From Elmis aenea (lineage: Eukaryota > Arthropoda > Insecta > Coleoptera > Elmidae): a stretch of 64,000 nucleotides of DNA. The stretch spans positions 7,812,868-7,876,867 of the forward strand of contig OX393577.1 in the NCBI GenBank assembly GCA_947652605.1. The letters are read 5' to 3'. Position numbers and translations under genes: made by a program. The notes under the pieces are model-generated. The model searched no databases. It was not told the origin of the DNA and saw only the letters and a list, made by a program, of their open reading frames with translations. Below are positions 12,127 through 23,326 of this stretch, in pieces; within the stretch, counting starts at the first letter, position 1, and each line of letters opens with the position of its first letter.

Positions 12127-13302
12127 AATCCTGAGGAAGCGAGGTCATACAGACCAATTAGTTTATTACCGGTAATATCAAAGGTCCTCGAAAAATTACT
12201 TCTTAAGAGAATCAAACCATACCTCGAGAAAAACCAACTGATTCCAATGCACCAATTCGGCTTTAGGGAGAGGCACTCCACTATAGAACAAGTCCACAGG
12301 TTGGTGCGACAAATAAATAATGACTTCGACGAAAAAAATATAGCTGTGCAGTCTTCCTGGACGTGTCACAAGCTTTTGATAAGGTCTGGCACACGGGCCT
12401 TCTTTATAAAATCAAAAAACAGATGCCTTATAACATCTACGAAGTACTAAAATCTTACATTAGCGAGATACACTTCCAGGTAAGACAACAAGATATTTAC
12501 ACTGACCTGCACCCGATCTATAGTGGAGTCCCGCAAGGCAGCATCTTGGGGCCAACCTTGTACCAACTGTACACCGCGGACTTGCCTTTGTCGCCAAATA
12601 CTAAAACTGCAACCTTTGCAGACGATACGGCCGTAATGGCGTCAGATAAAGATGCAAAAATAGTAACGAAGCACCTACAGCAACATCTAAATAAAATTCA
12701 ACATTGGTGTAGACGATGGAGAATCAAACTGAATGAACAAAAGTCCGTACAAATTACATTCACCCTAAAAAGAGACAGCTGCCAACCAGTCAATATGAAT
12801 GGTAAGGAACTACCACAGGCAGAATCAGTTAAGTACCTGGGAATGCACCTCGACCGACGCATGAACTGGAGGACACATATGGCAGAAAAGGAAGCAGCTA
12901 GGAATAAAACTAAGCAAAATGTACTGGTTACTAGGAAGAAATTCAAAACTTTCATTAGAAAATAAATTGCTCATCTACAAGTGCGTGCTTAAACCGGTCT
13001 GGACATACGGCCTGCAGTTGTGGGGTACAGCCGCTAACTCTAACATCGATATCCTAGAAAGGTTTCAGGCCAAAGTGTTGCGAATGCTAGTGGACGCCCC
13101 ATGGTTTGTTACGAGCGAAATAATAAGACAGGACTTACAAATAGTGCCAGTAAAAGAAGAAATCAAAAAGTACTGCAAAAGATACATGGACAGGCTTAGT
13201 CAGCATCCCAACCACCTGGCCGCGAACCTGATCAATGAAGGGACAGACAATCGAAGACTAAAGCGCTGGAGAACAGAAGACTTAATAGAACGTTATGAGT
13301 AG
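12127..13302 (+). pseudogene. Jockey-like LINE ORF2, 5'-truncated, two frameshifts
   Basis: This is the C-terminal two thirds of a non-LTR reverse transcriptase. It begins inside the RT domain (SYRPISLLPVISKVLEKLL). Motif A is FLDVSQAFDKVWH (from 12,354), motif B is SGVPQGSILGPTLY, and the catalytic box is FADD (12,615-12,626). Then come VKYLGMHLD and the YWLLGR / TYGLQLWG blocks, and a Jockey-type C-terminus ending at 13,302. A frameshift near 12,346-12,353 separates the first frame from motif A. A second near 12,909-12,920 separates the RT from the C-terminal part. No RNase H domain is present, which fits Jockey rather than I/R1. Upstream ATG codons lie in the target DNA. Confidence 0.9.
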
Positions 13303-13472
13303 TAGATAAGTACATAGAAATAAGTTCTTATGTTTATTGAAGGAGTGGGTGCCACTGGGCAGCCACTTACATGTCTCTCTGTTACGTTATTTTAATTGTG
13401 TCAATGTCAAAGGATTTGTTTATTGTCTTCGGACAGATGGCAAATGTTCTGGGAGAAAAAAAAAAAAAAAAA
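13303..13472 (+). mobile_element. 3' UTR and poly(A) tail of the Jockey-like LINE
   Basis: About 150 bp of 3' UTR follows the stop codon and ends in a run of 18 A (13,455-13,472). The exact 13-bp target duplication follows at once. Together with the truncated 5' end this is a complete, 5'-truncated LINE insertion. Confidence 0.85.
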
Positions 13473-13484
13473 CTTACATTAAAA
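13472..13484 (+). repeat. Target-site duplication, right copy
   Basis: ACTTACATTAAAA, an exact match to 12,114-12,126. Its first A is shared with the poly(A) run. Confidence 0.8.
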
Positions 13485-13886
13485 TTAGGTTAGCCATTGC
13501 AGGGAGACCCAAAAGTCTGGGTACCTAACAGGAAGAATCTCAAACAAATCTCTTAGGGGCATTATTAAATTTTATGCAAAATACGAGCAATAACACTGTT
13601 TTAAATAATTTCATAGAAGGTTTATTGCAAGATTTTCAAAAACTTAACCGCGAATAACCGATTTCTTATCAACTTTTTCATTTCTCTAAACACGAAGAGA
13701 TTTCTTGCACATCTTGTATATCAAAAACAACTAATGTTTAGTAAAAAGCTGTTCATTATTTTCGATTTAAAGGTCCAATTAAACAATGCAAATTTAGTCA
13801 ACATTGACTAACAGAAAGTGACACTAATTTCTGTCAGTGACATTATGTTTACTTTTTATTCGAACAGTCAAACATTTTTTATCAAA
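13485..13886. other. AT-rich stretch, nothing recognised
   Basis: No coding signal or terminal repeats were seen. Confidence 0.4.
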
Positions 13887-13928
13887 GCTCTTGATAATGG
13901 CAAGGGAGAGCTTGCCGAAACGTCGAGC
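13887..13928 (+). ncRNA. Degenerate type-I hammerhead-ribozyme-like motif
   Basis: In order: GCTC (helix I strand), TTGATAA (canonical core CTGATGA, two changes), T, helix II GGCAAG-GGAGAG-CTTGCC, GAAAC, the self-complementary ACGT, the GTC cleavage triplet, then GAGC, which pairs with the first GCTC. This is the layout of the minimal type-I hammerheads carried by Penelope-like retroelements, whose helix III is so short that it may work as a dimer. The core substitutions predict weak or no activity. No Penelope coding was found beside it. Confidence 0.45.
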
Positions 13929-13984
13929 ATATGTAAATATTACGCGGGTTAACTCAGAAAACCAAATTTTAAAAAAAATATTCT

Positions 13985-14680
13985 TAAACTGTTAAAAATT
14001 CTTCCCACACTTCCTGTCCTTTCGCTTATTTCCTTGTACATTCCTCCATTTTTCTCTGTGATTACTCCTACATATAAAAAGCTTTCTACCTGTTTCAACA
14101 TAAGCCCCTCTAAAGTGATGTAATGCTAGTTGTTCTCTGTTGTAACGATCATAGTTTTAGTTTTGTATTTATTTATTTTCATACAAATTTTTCCCAATTC
14201 CTGATTCCGCGATTATAACCATGTCGTCTGCGAACATTAGCTCTGTTGTGTTTGTTTTTCCATTGTTTAGTTGCCCAGGTAAAACGGTTTCATTTTTTGT
14301 TTTAATTCTTTAATTATTCCATGTTTAACTACTCAGAATAATAATAAACTGAGCACGCCTTCTTGTTTAAGCCCTCTTTTGTTTCAAACTCTGCCGAATC
14401 TTCATTATGTGTTACAATATTTACCGTTTTTACATATATCGCTTTTATTATTTCGATTGTTTCTATTTCCATTCCCTTCTTGCTTAGGCTCCTCCATACG
14501 TCTTTCTTTTGATTCTATTGAATGGTTTTTCCAAGTCTATAAAACGTGAATGTATTTCCTTGTTTTTGGTTGGGCTCTTTTCAATTGTTTGTCAGTATAA
14601 AAGCTGGGTCCTGTGTACTCCTTCCTCTTTTAAAACCTTATTGGGGGTTCTTCTAGTGTGTTTTCTATTTTTTTTTATTG
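13985..14680 (-). pseudogene. RTE-like LINE reverse transcriptase, degraded
   Basis: Minus-strand fragments appear in the right order for one RT. First is a GFR-like start near 14,650 and FIDLEKPFNRIKR (motif A) near 14,520. Next is an FETKEGLKQEGVLS block (motif B) near 14,370, then ELMFADDMVIIAES with the catalytic FADD at 14,223-14,234. Last are VESFLYVGVITE and YKEISERTGSVGRIF near 14,000-14,090. Several stops and frameshifts intervene. The ISERTG block matches the start of the copies at 57,965 and 62,455, so these are one family. Confidence 0.75.
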
Positions 14681-14848
14681 TTAACAGAGTATTACTTTGT
14701 CTAAATCTGCAAAATAACTTTGAAAATTTTGCATATTTTTTTATGTGAGCTTCTCTTAACACTTCATTTGGGTTTGAAAATATATACATATATAATTATT
14801 TACAAGTCAAGCAGATGAGAAGAATGGTGTGCAAAACAAGAACAGTGA

Positions 14849-16969
14849 ACACTGTAAGAAGTATTTATGTAAATTTACCACGATAATCATTGGCTTTATT
14901 TAGCCATGGATAATCATAGTAAATTTCCAACTTAACATGCATATTTACATAAGTGATGTAATATTACAAAAGTAGTGTAAAACATTTTTACATAAAAACT
15001 GTAATAATATACATTTAGTTTATAGTAAAGTTCCATATCAGAAAGTTAATGTTACTCATGTTTCCATCTTATTTAAGGGAACGTTACACGTAATATGTAA
15101 ATATTATGTATTTTATTTTATATAGTATAATCTGTAAATTTACACCAATATTTTGGGAGTTTACGGAAATTTTTAGTGTTGTTACTTTTTGTGTGTTGAG
15201 TGTGATTAAGTGTGATTAAGTGTGTCAGAATCAAGGCCATTAGAAAGATTTGAGACATAAACAGTTTTTCCGACCAACAATCACTGCAATTTTAAATACC
15301 TACAATCAACGTTGACATACTGCTACCACTACAAACTTTTAATAATACATAATTATTATAAACACAGTTTTTTTTTTTACAAAGAAATCTTCAGTAACGG
15401 AGATGTTGTAGGTTGTGGTACAATAAAAATATTAAATATATTTAATATAAATTTTATTGGTCTATAAATACAAAAAAAAATTTAGCCCTAATAATGACTT
15501 ATCATAAAAAATACACATTGCAATTTGGCTTCAGATAATGACATTTTTATAAAAACAAATATGTTAGTTCAGGTACATTACTTCTGCTTCTTAAATGACA
15601 CGAAAATATCTTAAATTTATAATAACTAAAACACAAATAATATGGACATGCAGACAAAAGTCTTTTACAAATGATACATGAATAACTAAACAAACTATGA
15701 TGAATGTTATAATAGTAAAGACCTAAATTTAAATAATAACTTTAAGATATAGGTATGTAATAAACATGGGATACTTTGTTTCCTTTATTTAAAGTAATTT
15801 TGACAGTAGCAACATAATTATTATTCCGTTTATAATATTTTTCAGGCAAATAATTTGTTCCTAATTTTTTATGCTCTAAGTAAAAAAGATCTGTGATAAT
15901 GTGCTTGTTTACTTCTATTCCAATTTCTGACAATTTGTTAACAATAAATGAATTATTTAATTGGCTAATATCTCCGAGACCGTCTATTAACGTTTGTAAC
16001 GATTTTTTTTTGGTAAAAAGAACTTTGATAAAGAGAAAAAAATAACTTTAAACTGAGTAATTTTAAACTCTTACTACTTATTTCATCAGCAACACTTTCA
16101 AACACACTCAGCTCCAGATCTTCAGAATTATTATTAAGCTTACTGATTTTCATATTAGCAATTAGTTCAACTTGCGATCTTCTTTCGTAATAATGTTTTC
16201 TTACAAAATGAGACTGAATGGTAAATAAACTGTCGAAAGAATTTTTTACATAGCCATATGCCTTCAGTGGACATTTAACTCCTTTTCCAGCTTTTATAGG
16301 TTTATAAAAATGACTAGAAAAACCTTTTTTTGATAACTTTTAAAATCACAGTTTTCCACATTACATTTACATAAGAAATTATTTGAGACGTCAATTTCAT
16401 AGTGCATTCTGGTTAGGTGCTTGACAAACGCTCTGTATTTTCAGAGTCGCATAGAGCCGCCATCGTGCAAACAATTAAAGCTGTTTGCAGTTTGTCAGTG
16501 TCGGTGTGCAAGTCATTAATTGTGTAAATCGTATTTTCTTATTGTAGTAAATGCTGCGTTGCAGACGCTGCATTTATACATTTTTTGTAAAATAAAAAAG
16601 AATTTTTATTCACCTGCAAAACTCACAGAACACTTCCAACCACATAGACAATGCACAATGAACAAATCTTAAAGAAACCGGCATGAAAACGTGTTACAAC
16701 CCGCAATTCGGTGTATGTGGTGGGATAATTTTTCATAGTTTCCTCATGTAAATGTCCAGTAAGACTGTAAATATAAAGTAATTTTACATAACATTTTGTA
16801 ATTTTAATTTCATACTGTAAAATACTTGTAAAGTTCACCAAAACTTAGTATTTTTACTATTAAACGAATGGAATAAGCCATTTACGTTGTTTTTGTGGTA
16901 ATTTTTATGTAAACTTACATATTAGCACATGTAACTTGGGTGTATTTTTACATGCATTTTGTACAGTGT
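14849..16969. mobile_element. 2.1-kb TIR element carrying a zinc-finger ORF remnant
   Basis: The left end ACACTGTA-AGAAGTATTTATGTAAATTTACCAC and the right end, read in reverse complement as ACACTGTA followed by the same TGTAA(A/G)TTTACATAAA-ATTACCAC pattern, form an imperfect TIR. The left copy lacks about 50 bp. Repeated short TTTACAT/ATGTAAA motifs fill both flanks. The family is unknown to me. The minus-strand gene remnant at 15,742-16,463 lies inside. Confidence 0.5.
15742..16463 (-). pseudogene. Degenerate C2H2 zinc-finger, transposon-associated ORF
   Basis: An ATG at 16,463 opens MAALCDSENT, then the frame shifts into YRAFVKHLTRMHYEIDV. Next come CKCNVENCDFKSYQKK, a second shift into FSSHFYKPIKAGKGVKCP, and SLFTIQSHFVRKHYYERR. 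The spacings (C...C, HLTRMH, HFVRKH) are those of C2H2 fingers, three in a row. A leucine/serine-rich segment follows to a stop near 15,965, then a block with HIITDLFYLEHKKLGTNYLP that ends at 15,742. Multi-finger proteins with this kind of C-terminal part are common in uncharacterised animal transposons. Function is not known; DNA binding is inferred from the fingers. The gene is broken at three or more places. Confidence 0.5.
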
Positions 16970-19032
16970 ACGTAAAAAAACCAAATTTGTGTCACCAACA
17001 AATAACTTTCCCTAAAATGTTGAAAATAGTGGACTTTTGAACCGTTTAGACCTGCACTTTATATTTGCTTCTCTTTAGTAAATATTAGGTTATAAATTAT
17101 AAACGGAAATAATAAACGAAAAATTCATTCGGTTGTAAGTAATGTCTTAACGCATACCTCCGCATATCTCAACGATCCATCGGTCCCAAAAAGCTAATAA
17201 ACAATATTTATATTATATATTATTATAATCTCGATAATCTTAAGTTTTCGCTTCCACGCTCATTGTGGCGCAGTTAGGATTCGGGTTAATGATTTCAAAA
17301 GTTATAAATCTGGACATATACGTCAATATTTAAATTACAAGTAAGCACGAACTCAACCAGGATATAATTTATGGCTTTTATATGCTAATGCAGCCAAATG
17401 CGTCGCTTTAGACCTCGTAAATGTCCTCCGAATCTATCTTATTAAAATATGCTTTTAAAAATGAAAGCAAAATATGTTCTGACATGCGATTACATGTAAT
17501 ACGGAGTCATTCAGGCGCAACATTAATAAAAAATGTTATAAAGATAGACGTGGTTTTATCATCAAAACGGGCGACATCTGTAATCTTAATGGTATGCGCT
17601 GTAGAACTAGGTGCAATGGCGCGAATACTAGGGACCCGTTTTGGGTTAGTTCCGGTCCTGGATAGTTGATTGACACTAAATCCTCCACCTAAACCGGTCA
17701 TTAAAAATATAAATATTCATTACTTAACCAGTAGCTCAAAGTTAATTCTGTATTTAAGAGTTCCATATGCTGGGAACAGCACTATTCGATTGTATAACAG
17801 ACACGACTTATGGTAAAACTTTGTTACCATTAAAATACAGCAAACAGGACTGTGTTTTCCTAGCAATTAACAAAATGTATTTCAGATATGACAGTATCTT
17901 ATCCAATTTCGAACATCTGTTGCTTTCGACAATTACAACCATTTCCATTTAAAATAGTCGGTTTTTAATGTCCACTGCTTTACTTATAACGAAAGGATTT
18001 GCATATGAATGGATTGGTCTAAGAGTCTACAACCTTTTAACGTTACTATTTCTTACCTAATTTAAATTATTTAATGAGCCTTTTACATTTACGCAATAAC
18101 ACGACTTCGAACATTTTAAAAAAGCGAATGCAGATTATTCGCAAGAAACGAAGGAAGTTTTTATATTCCGTTCAAGAAGAAGAAACATTAATGGGACACA
18201 TAATAAAGTAAGAGTTTGGCAAAAAAAAACCGTTAAGGACAATGTATTACATATCCGGATATTTCAGTTCATTATAAATATAAATCAAATCGATTGAGGA
18301 ACGTTTAAATATTTATAAAGACGCGAAAAAGTGGTTCAGATTGTATCTCGGCAACTTTCTGACAGCTCACAGTTCGTCTTATGAAGCCTCCAGTACGGTT
18401 CACTACCGATATGTATTTATATCGATTTAAAAAAAGAACTTTTCTAAACCATTCATTGAGTTATTTAATTTTCATGCACTGTTTTCATACAAAAATAGAT
18501 AAATACTACTTAAATTATAATTGAACCGTTTATTTTTAAAGTGGCTTAAGCACATTTTGCGACAAATGAGTTTTTATATTTAAACATTTTACTTGCAATT
18601 TCTTTCAAAATCATTCTTATTTTCGTCAATAGAATTCGAATAAAACAATAATATTACTAACAAAAATTAATTAAAAACGCTCTTGCTAAGCCGATACACT
18701 TTGTTTTTACTTGTCAAGTGAATAAAGTCAAACAATAACTCTCTTGAAATGAAATTTGGTACTATAACACATTGAATCGTGACACAGAGAATAGAAATTT
18801 AGGTTTTTCAACTTTCAATTGTGTTTTTTTCATTTTTTTTTTAACGTAGTGTCAAAATTTTTAACCATCATTTAGAGAATTACAAGCCCAACCAGAATCA
18901 ACAAAAAATGTAGAAGATGCCATTTAAAAATGAAATAGGGACTATGTATTTTACGACACAAAAACTGTGTTTATTTTTAATATTTTTCACAGGTAAACAT
19001 TGTTTTCCTATCGATTTTGAAGCAACAATGAT
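16970..19032. other. AT-rich stretch, nothing recognised
   Basis: Between 17,400 and 17,700 composition is more balanced and both strands have 60-80-codon frames, but neither resembles a known protein. No repeats were recognised. Confidence 0.35.
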
Positions 19033-19318
19033 GTTCGGGTGCGTTGCAGTGGGTGTCGCCATGGAGCTAGCTGAAGTGACTTTTTGTTATTAATAGTTTG
19101 TTGTTAGTTATGATAAAAAAAACGTTGTATTTAAAAACAATATGAGAATACTACAATATTAAACATTTTGGTCCTTCGAGCCGGATCAAAATGTTTAATA
19201 TTGTAATATTCTCATATTGTTTGTAAAAAAAGTTTTTTATCGTAACTATCAACCAACTATTAATAACAAAAAATTACTTCAGCTATCTCCATGGCGACAC
19301 ACTGCAACGCGCCCGAAC
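19033..19318. repeat. 286-bp imperfect palindrome
   Basis: Arms of about 135 bp (19,033-19,169 and 19,186-19,318) mirror each other. GTTCGGGTGCGTTGCAGTG pairs with the CACTGCAACGCGCCCGAAC region, and CAATATTAAACATTTTG pairs with CAAAATGTTTAATATTG. The centre reads GGTCCTTCGAGCCGGATC. Sequence identity is high, with few mismatches and small indels. It is probably a foldback MITE; no flanking duplication was evident. Confidence 0.75.
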
Positions 19319-19789
19319 AAATGAAATATTTGATACAATTAATGATATTGCTTAAGTTCACGTTTCAAAAGACGGATGCTGCAAAAAGTACACACAATAT
19401 AAATTATATATTATTATCACGTATCTTTTTGAAAAAGTAAAAAAAAATAAAAAATAGTGTGCAAGCTTTTAAAAGATCCAATTTAACTTTGATTTTCCCT
19501 TAAATTCTCAACTAAAGTTTTTAAATGAACATAGTTTTACACAGGGAAATGGTAAATCGACATAATTAATAACAAAATAAATATTTGCATGAAAAGAAAA
19601 CCTCTTTTTTTAAACTTTAAAATGTCTGTAAACACGTGTCCTTACGTATAAAAATTTAAATTCAGTGTTAATATTGTTAATGTTATTTCATTTACATTTT
19701 AGTTAGCAAAGAAAACAATAACCTTTCACTTATGAACACAACAGTTTTAAGATAAACTTGCTAATGATAAAGTTTTTGAAAAAATATTA
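19319..19789. other. AT-rich stretch, nothing recognised
   Basis: No feature seen. Confidence 0.4.
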
Positions 19790-20143
19790 CCAGACTACAT
19801 TTACAGCATGGGGATCTCGCTTTTTATAAGAGATACAGGTTTCTTTAATTTAGATCAATTACTTAATCCCAAGTGTGAGAGGAGCTACAATCTATTTTTA
19901 AATGTACAAAATTTCTCCTACTACAGATGTTATAGCAAAAAATATAAATATGTTGACTTTCTTTTTTCTTTCATAACTTTTTTGTTTTATTCATTTGATC
20001 AATTTTATTAGTACTTTCTGAGGGTACTTTTTAATGGAGAATGTAACTTTTATTTTAGATTTTTTTTTATAATTACCATTTTCGAGATATTACCCCTAAC
20101 TTCATTTTTTCTTATGGGCCGCGATGTTGGCTATGGAATGTGT

Positions 20144-20326
20144 AATACAATCTTGGTTTCCGGGTTTGGAACCGCGTCTTCTATATTTAGAAGTAGTTGA
20201 CGTTTCGACCATTGTGTCTTGGTCTTTTTCAGTCGTTTTGAAAAAGACCAAGACACAATGGTCGAAACTTCAACTACTTCTAAATATAGAAGACGCGGTT
20301 CCAAACCCGGAAACCAAGATTGTATT
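20144..20326. repeat. Near-perfect 87-bp-arm hairpin
   Basis: The left arm (20,144-20,230) and right arm (20,240-20,326) are reverse complements with a single mismatch (GTTGACG against GTTGAAG), separated by the 9-nt loop AGTCGTTTT. Read on the minus strand, the left arm contains the hammerhead-like series at 20,199-20,232. Such fidelity suggests a recent origin or ongoing homogenisation. Confidence 0.9.
20199..20232 (-). ncRNA. Degenerate hammerhead-like motif in hairpin arm
   Basis: The minus strand gives CTGAAAA (canonical CTGATGA), then helix II GACCA-AGACACAA-TGGTC, then GAAACGTC. The layout matches the motif at 13,887. Two core substitutions and no visible helix I make activity unlikely. 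It may instead be a piece of a Penelope-like 3' region. Confidence 0.35.
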
Positions 20327-20654
20327 ATGGATAACGGCCGCGAAAGCCTCAAGAATAAAATATGGAATGTGCTTTTCTTCTCTCTTTTAAATGAGATATT
20401 ACTTGCTACAAGTATTTTTATAAATAAGTCATAAAATGAAGAAAAATTGTATTTTACCCATCACTTATCAAGCTCTCTATGAAAATAAAAACAAAAAACA
20501 ACTAATTAAATGTCAAATGACAGTTACCATTTGTCTGCGGTATCATTCATTAGAATTTTATAGTATTGTTGCGTAACTCGATTCCTCTAATTTAAACAAA
20601 CCTGTATAATAAGCGAGATCCCCATGCTGGAAATGTAATCTGGAACACCCTGTA

Positions 20655-21885
20655 TACAGACACACCAAACATTTGGAATTAAAAAATGTACTTAAGAATT
20701 GAAAATTCTACGTCCTTTAAAAAAGAAAATTAATGTTAAGTTCATGCAAAATTTATGCAACATAGTGTTGGCCAGTCGTATGTACTGTATCTTTATGAGT
20801 TGCTAAACACGTGAATACAAGAAAATCGTAATATTTTACATAGTTTTGTGCTATATTCAGTTTGCACGCTACAGCACTAAACAGAAACATAAAACTTTTT
20901 GTTAATTAAAGCACAGTGAAACATTTTAATGTAGTTTTGAAACTTTATTAATTATATTCTGTTAATTATGATGGTGCGTTAAAATTATTTCCAGGTTCCT
21001 GCACATGGTAGCGTAGTACAACAATAGAGCATCGTTTTTAAAAGAACTATTCTTAAAACGTTCCACAAAATATTGTATTGTTATGTGAACGATCAGGCGC
21101 CAGAGGGCAACAGTACTAACGAGCGAGTATACCCGGACTATTGATAAACATTTGGGTCCTGCGGCCAAATTAAATTTGTGCCTTGTTCCGCAAGCTCACA
21201 AAAACAGCTAACAGCGTTGATGTTATTACACAATGTAGATACAATAAGAACATCTTCTGTATGAAACAAGGCGTACAGAAGAGAGCTTCATCAAATAATG
21301 CTCATTAATACGGTGCTCGGGGCTGTCGGCGTGTGCTCGCTACTTCTTCTGTTTCCCGAAATTTAATTATCTACTTAATCTTTTTAACAAGAACAGATCT
21401 TACTGACATTTACAGACGAATCGTTTCAGAGGACATTTTATTTTTGAAAACAAAACAGCAAAAAATGCTCAACATCTAGGCCCCAATTAGACGGTTTTGT
21501 GATAATCACTTTTAATCTTTTGTGGCAACAAACGACGAAGTATATTTACATTTTAACTTCAATTTTCACTTCGTAAAAAAAGCAGTTACACGTTTATCAC
21601 AGCCATAAATGTTATCTAGGGATTTGGACATGGTTATAAAACTAACGTACCTAATCATTTATTACAAAATGTTCCTTACCATACGGCAATTTTATATTAT
21701 CGGCTTAAAAAAGCATTTTTAGGAAATGTTCAACCAAAATTTTAAATATATTTTGCCTAACGTTATTAAATGCAAATTTATAATTAATTGTAAACTGCCA
21801 TTTTTTCCAATATTGATTACATTGTCGTAGTGTTAGCAAACCTTTAGTGTGAGAATGTTTTAAACAGTACATACGTACATATACT
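20655..21885. other. AT-rich stretch, nothing recognised
   Basis: A GC-richer patch at 21,300-21,350 has no recognisable content. Confidence 0.35.
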
Positions 21886-21887
21886 TA

Positions 21888-22244
21888 CAGGGTTATAACT
21901 TTAACTGGAATAAATTCTGTAACTTGGGAATACAGTATATCGGTAAAACCTGCGAAAACACGTCGATTTTAGTTTTTCGCCGGATACATTTCAGCAGTAT
22001 TGCTTTTGGGAATTTTTCGAAAATAAGATATGCATTGTATTCCTCTCTAAATGAGCTTTCCAACGATATGCCACTCGACATATCTTTACATTTAAAAAAA
22101 AATTATTAGGGGTTGCTGCACCCCTCTGGATGAAGATATCCCAAAAGCAATACTGCTGAAAATCGACGTGTTTTCGCAGGTTTTACCGATATACTGTATT
22201 ATTCCCAAGTTACAGAATTTATTCCAGTTAAAGTTATAACCCTG
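21888..22244. mobile_element. 357-bp MITE with ~105-bp TIRs
   Basis: Ends CAGGGTTATAACTTTAACTG and its reverse complement, flanked by TA on both sides. The TIRs match almost perfectly through ACCTGCGAAAACACGTCGAT. The left arm then carries an extra 21 bp before CAGCAGTATTGCTTTTGGGA resumes the match. No coding sequence is present. TA target choice and a CAGGG start place it with the Tc1/mariner-like MITEs here. Confidence 0.85.
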
Positions 22245-22483
22245 TATGTACGTTAGCTAGACAACATTACTTCATTACATTCCATAAGGCACAAATTTTT
22301 TGCTATAAAAAATTTCGATAGGTATATGGAACTTCTATAATTAAAATTCTAGTGCTATATAGATTAAAATAACGCTTTATATTAAATAAAAATGGAGAAT
22401 AATAAATTTAAACGCTACATAAAATAACCAAATACCTTATAAAGTAATAAAATGCTTGCTTATAAAATAATTAAAACGCTATA

Positions 22484-22712
22484 CAGGGAGGTCCAAATTC
22501 GATGGGATTACATGGGTATCTTCCTTAATAGTTAAGATAGAGAAACGCTTAAAATACCAAAAATGTGCCGTTTTTTGGGACAAACTCAGAACCGTTTTCA
22601 AAAATATCATTTCCGGTTTTCCATATATATTTTTTTGTTTTCACACAATATAACAAAAAAACAGTTTTACTCTAATAACTCAAAAACCGGAAATGATACC
22701 TGGGACACCCTG
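22484..22712. mobile_element. 229-bp deletion derivative of the 257-883 MITE family
   Basis: The left end CAGGGAGGTCCAAATTCG and following TAGAGAAACG block match the element at 257-883. The right end is GGGACACCCTG, then TA. The interior is shortened. It lies beside the 3' end of the LINE on the minus strand. Confidence 0.7.
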
Positions 22713-22724
22713 TATTTTTTTTTA

Positions 22725-23326
22725 AATTATTTTCGCGAAGGTAATCCGCTTTTGGGTTTCTATACTGCGACCTATTGGTGTATTGTAGCTTTTGGTAATA
22801 GTCCCTTAAAGAAATTCTGCGTTTTTGAAGGGTTCTTTAAGGGTGTTTTTCTTAACTCTTCTTGGTTGGCTTTTCTATCCCCAGAAGTCTACTCCGATAG
22901 CGTGTGAATCCTTCACACTGGCATATTACGTGAACCACATTCTCTGCATATAACGGTCTCTGAGCCGTATTATATCGAAGTGTTTGTTTAGCCCAGTGTC
23001 CTGTGGCTTCTCTGTTTATTTGGAGATCATTGACAGGATAGCCTTAGAATGGGCTTGTCATGATAGGAGTACTTTTTTCCAATGAGCATTATACCCCTCT
23101 TCCATAGGCGCTTGACTGTTCCATAGGATGTACCAACTGCGGGTTCTGGTCCGAAGAAAGGTGTCTCGCTGCCAATTTTGGCTAGACGATCTGCCTTCTC
23201 GTTCCCTGGTATATCAGTATGCCCTGGGCACCATACAAGTTTAACATAATTGCTGCTTCCTAGCTCGTTAAAAGCCAGGTTGCAGTTCAGAACAAGTCCT
23301 GAGTTTATTTCCGACGAGCTGGACAC
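22725..23326 (-). pseudogene. LINE RNase H domain and C-terminus (I/R1-type)
   Basis: The frame 23,027-23,326 contains VKLVWCPGHTDIPGNEKAD, the histidine/aspartate-bearing end of the RNase H fold found in I- and R1-type LINE ORF2, followed by LAKIGSETPFFGPEP. After a frame change come TGHWAKQTLRYNT and HVICQCEGFTRYRSRLLG, the cysteine/histidine-rich C-terminal block, then a stop and 3' UTR to about 22,725. It is 5'-truncated inside RNase H. The 3' part matches the scrap at 5,780-5,972. Confidence 0.8.

Larger units (their letters stand above)
19790..20652. mobile_element. MITE with CACCCTG right end; large internal hairpin
   Basis: The right end (from about 20,595) reads AAACCTGTATAATAAGCGAG, CCCCATGCTGG, AATGTAATCTGGAACACCCTG, then TA. 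The left end has the mirror image (AGACTACATTTACAGCATGG, ATCTCGCTTTTTATA, ACAGGTTT) but lacks the outermost CAGGGTGTT bases. No transposase is present. A very tight hairpin occupies the middle (20,144-20,326). Confidence 0.6.

Noticed and set aside
20124..20434. Overlapping 70-90-codon frames on both strands with nearly the same protein
   Set aside because: The identical proteins on opposite strands are a consequence of the hairpin, not of genes.
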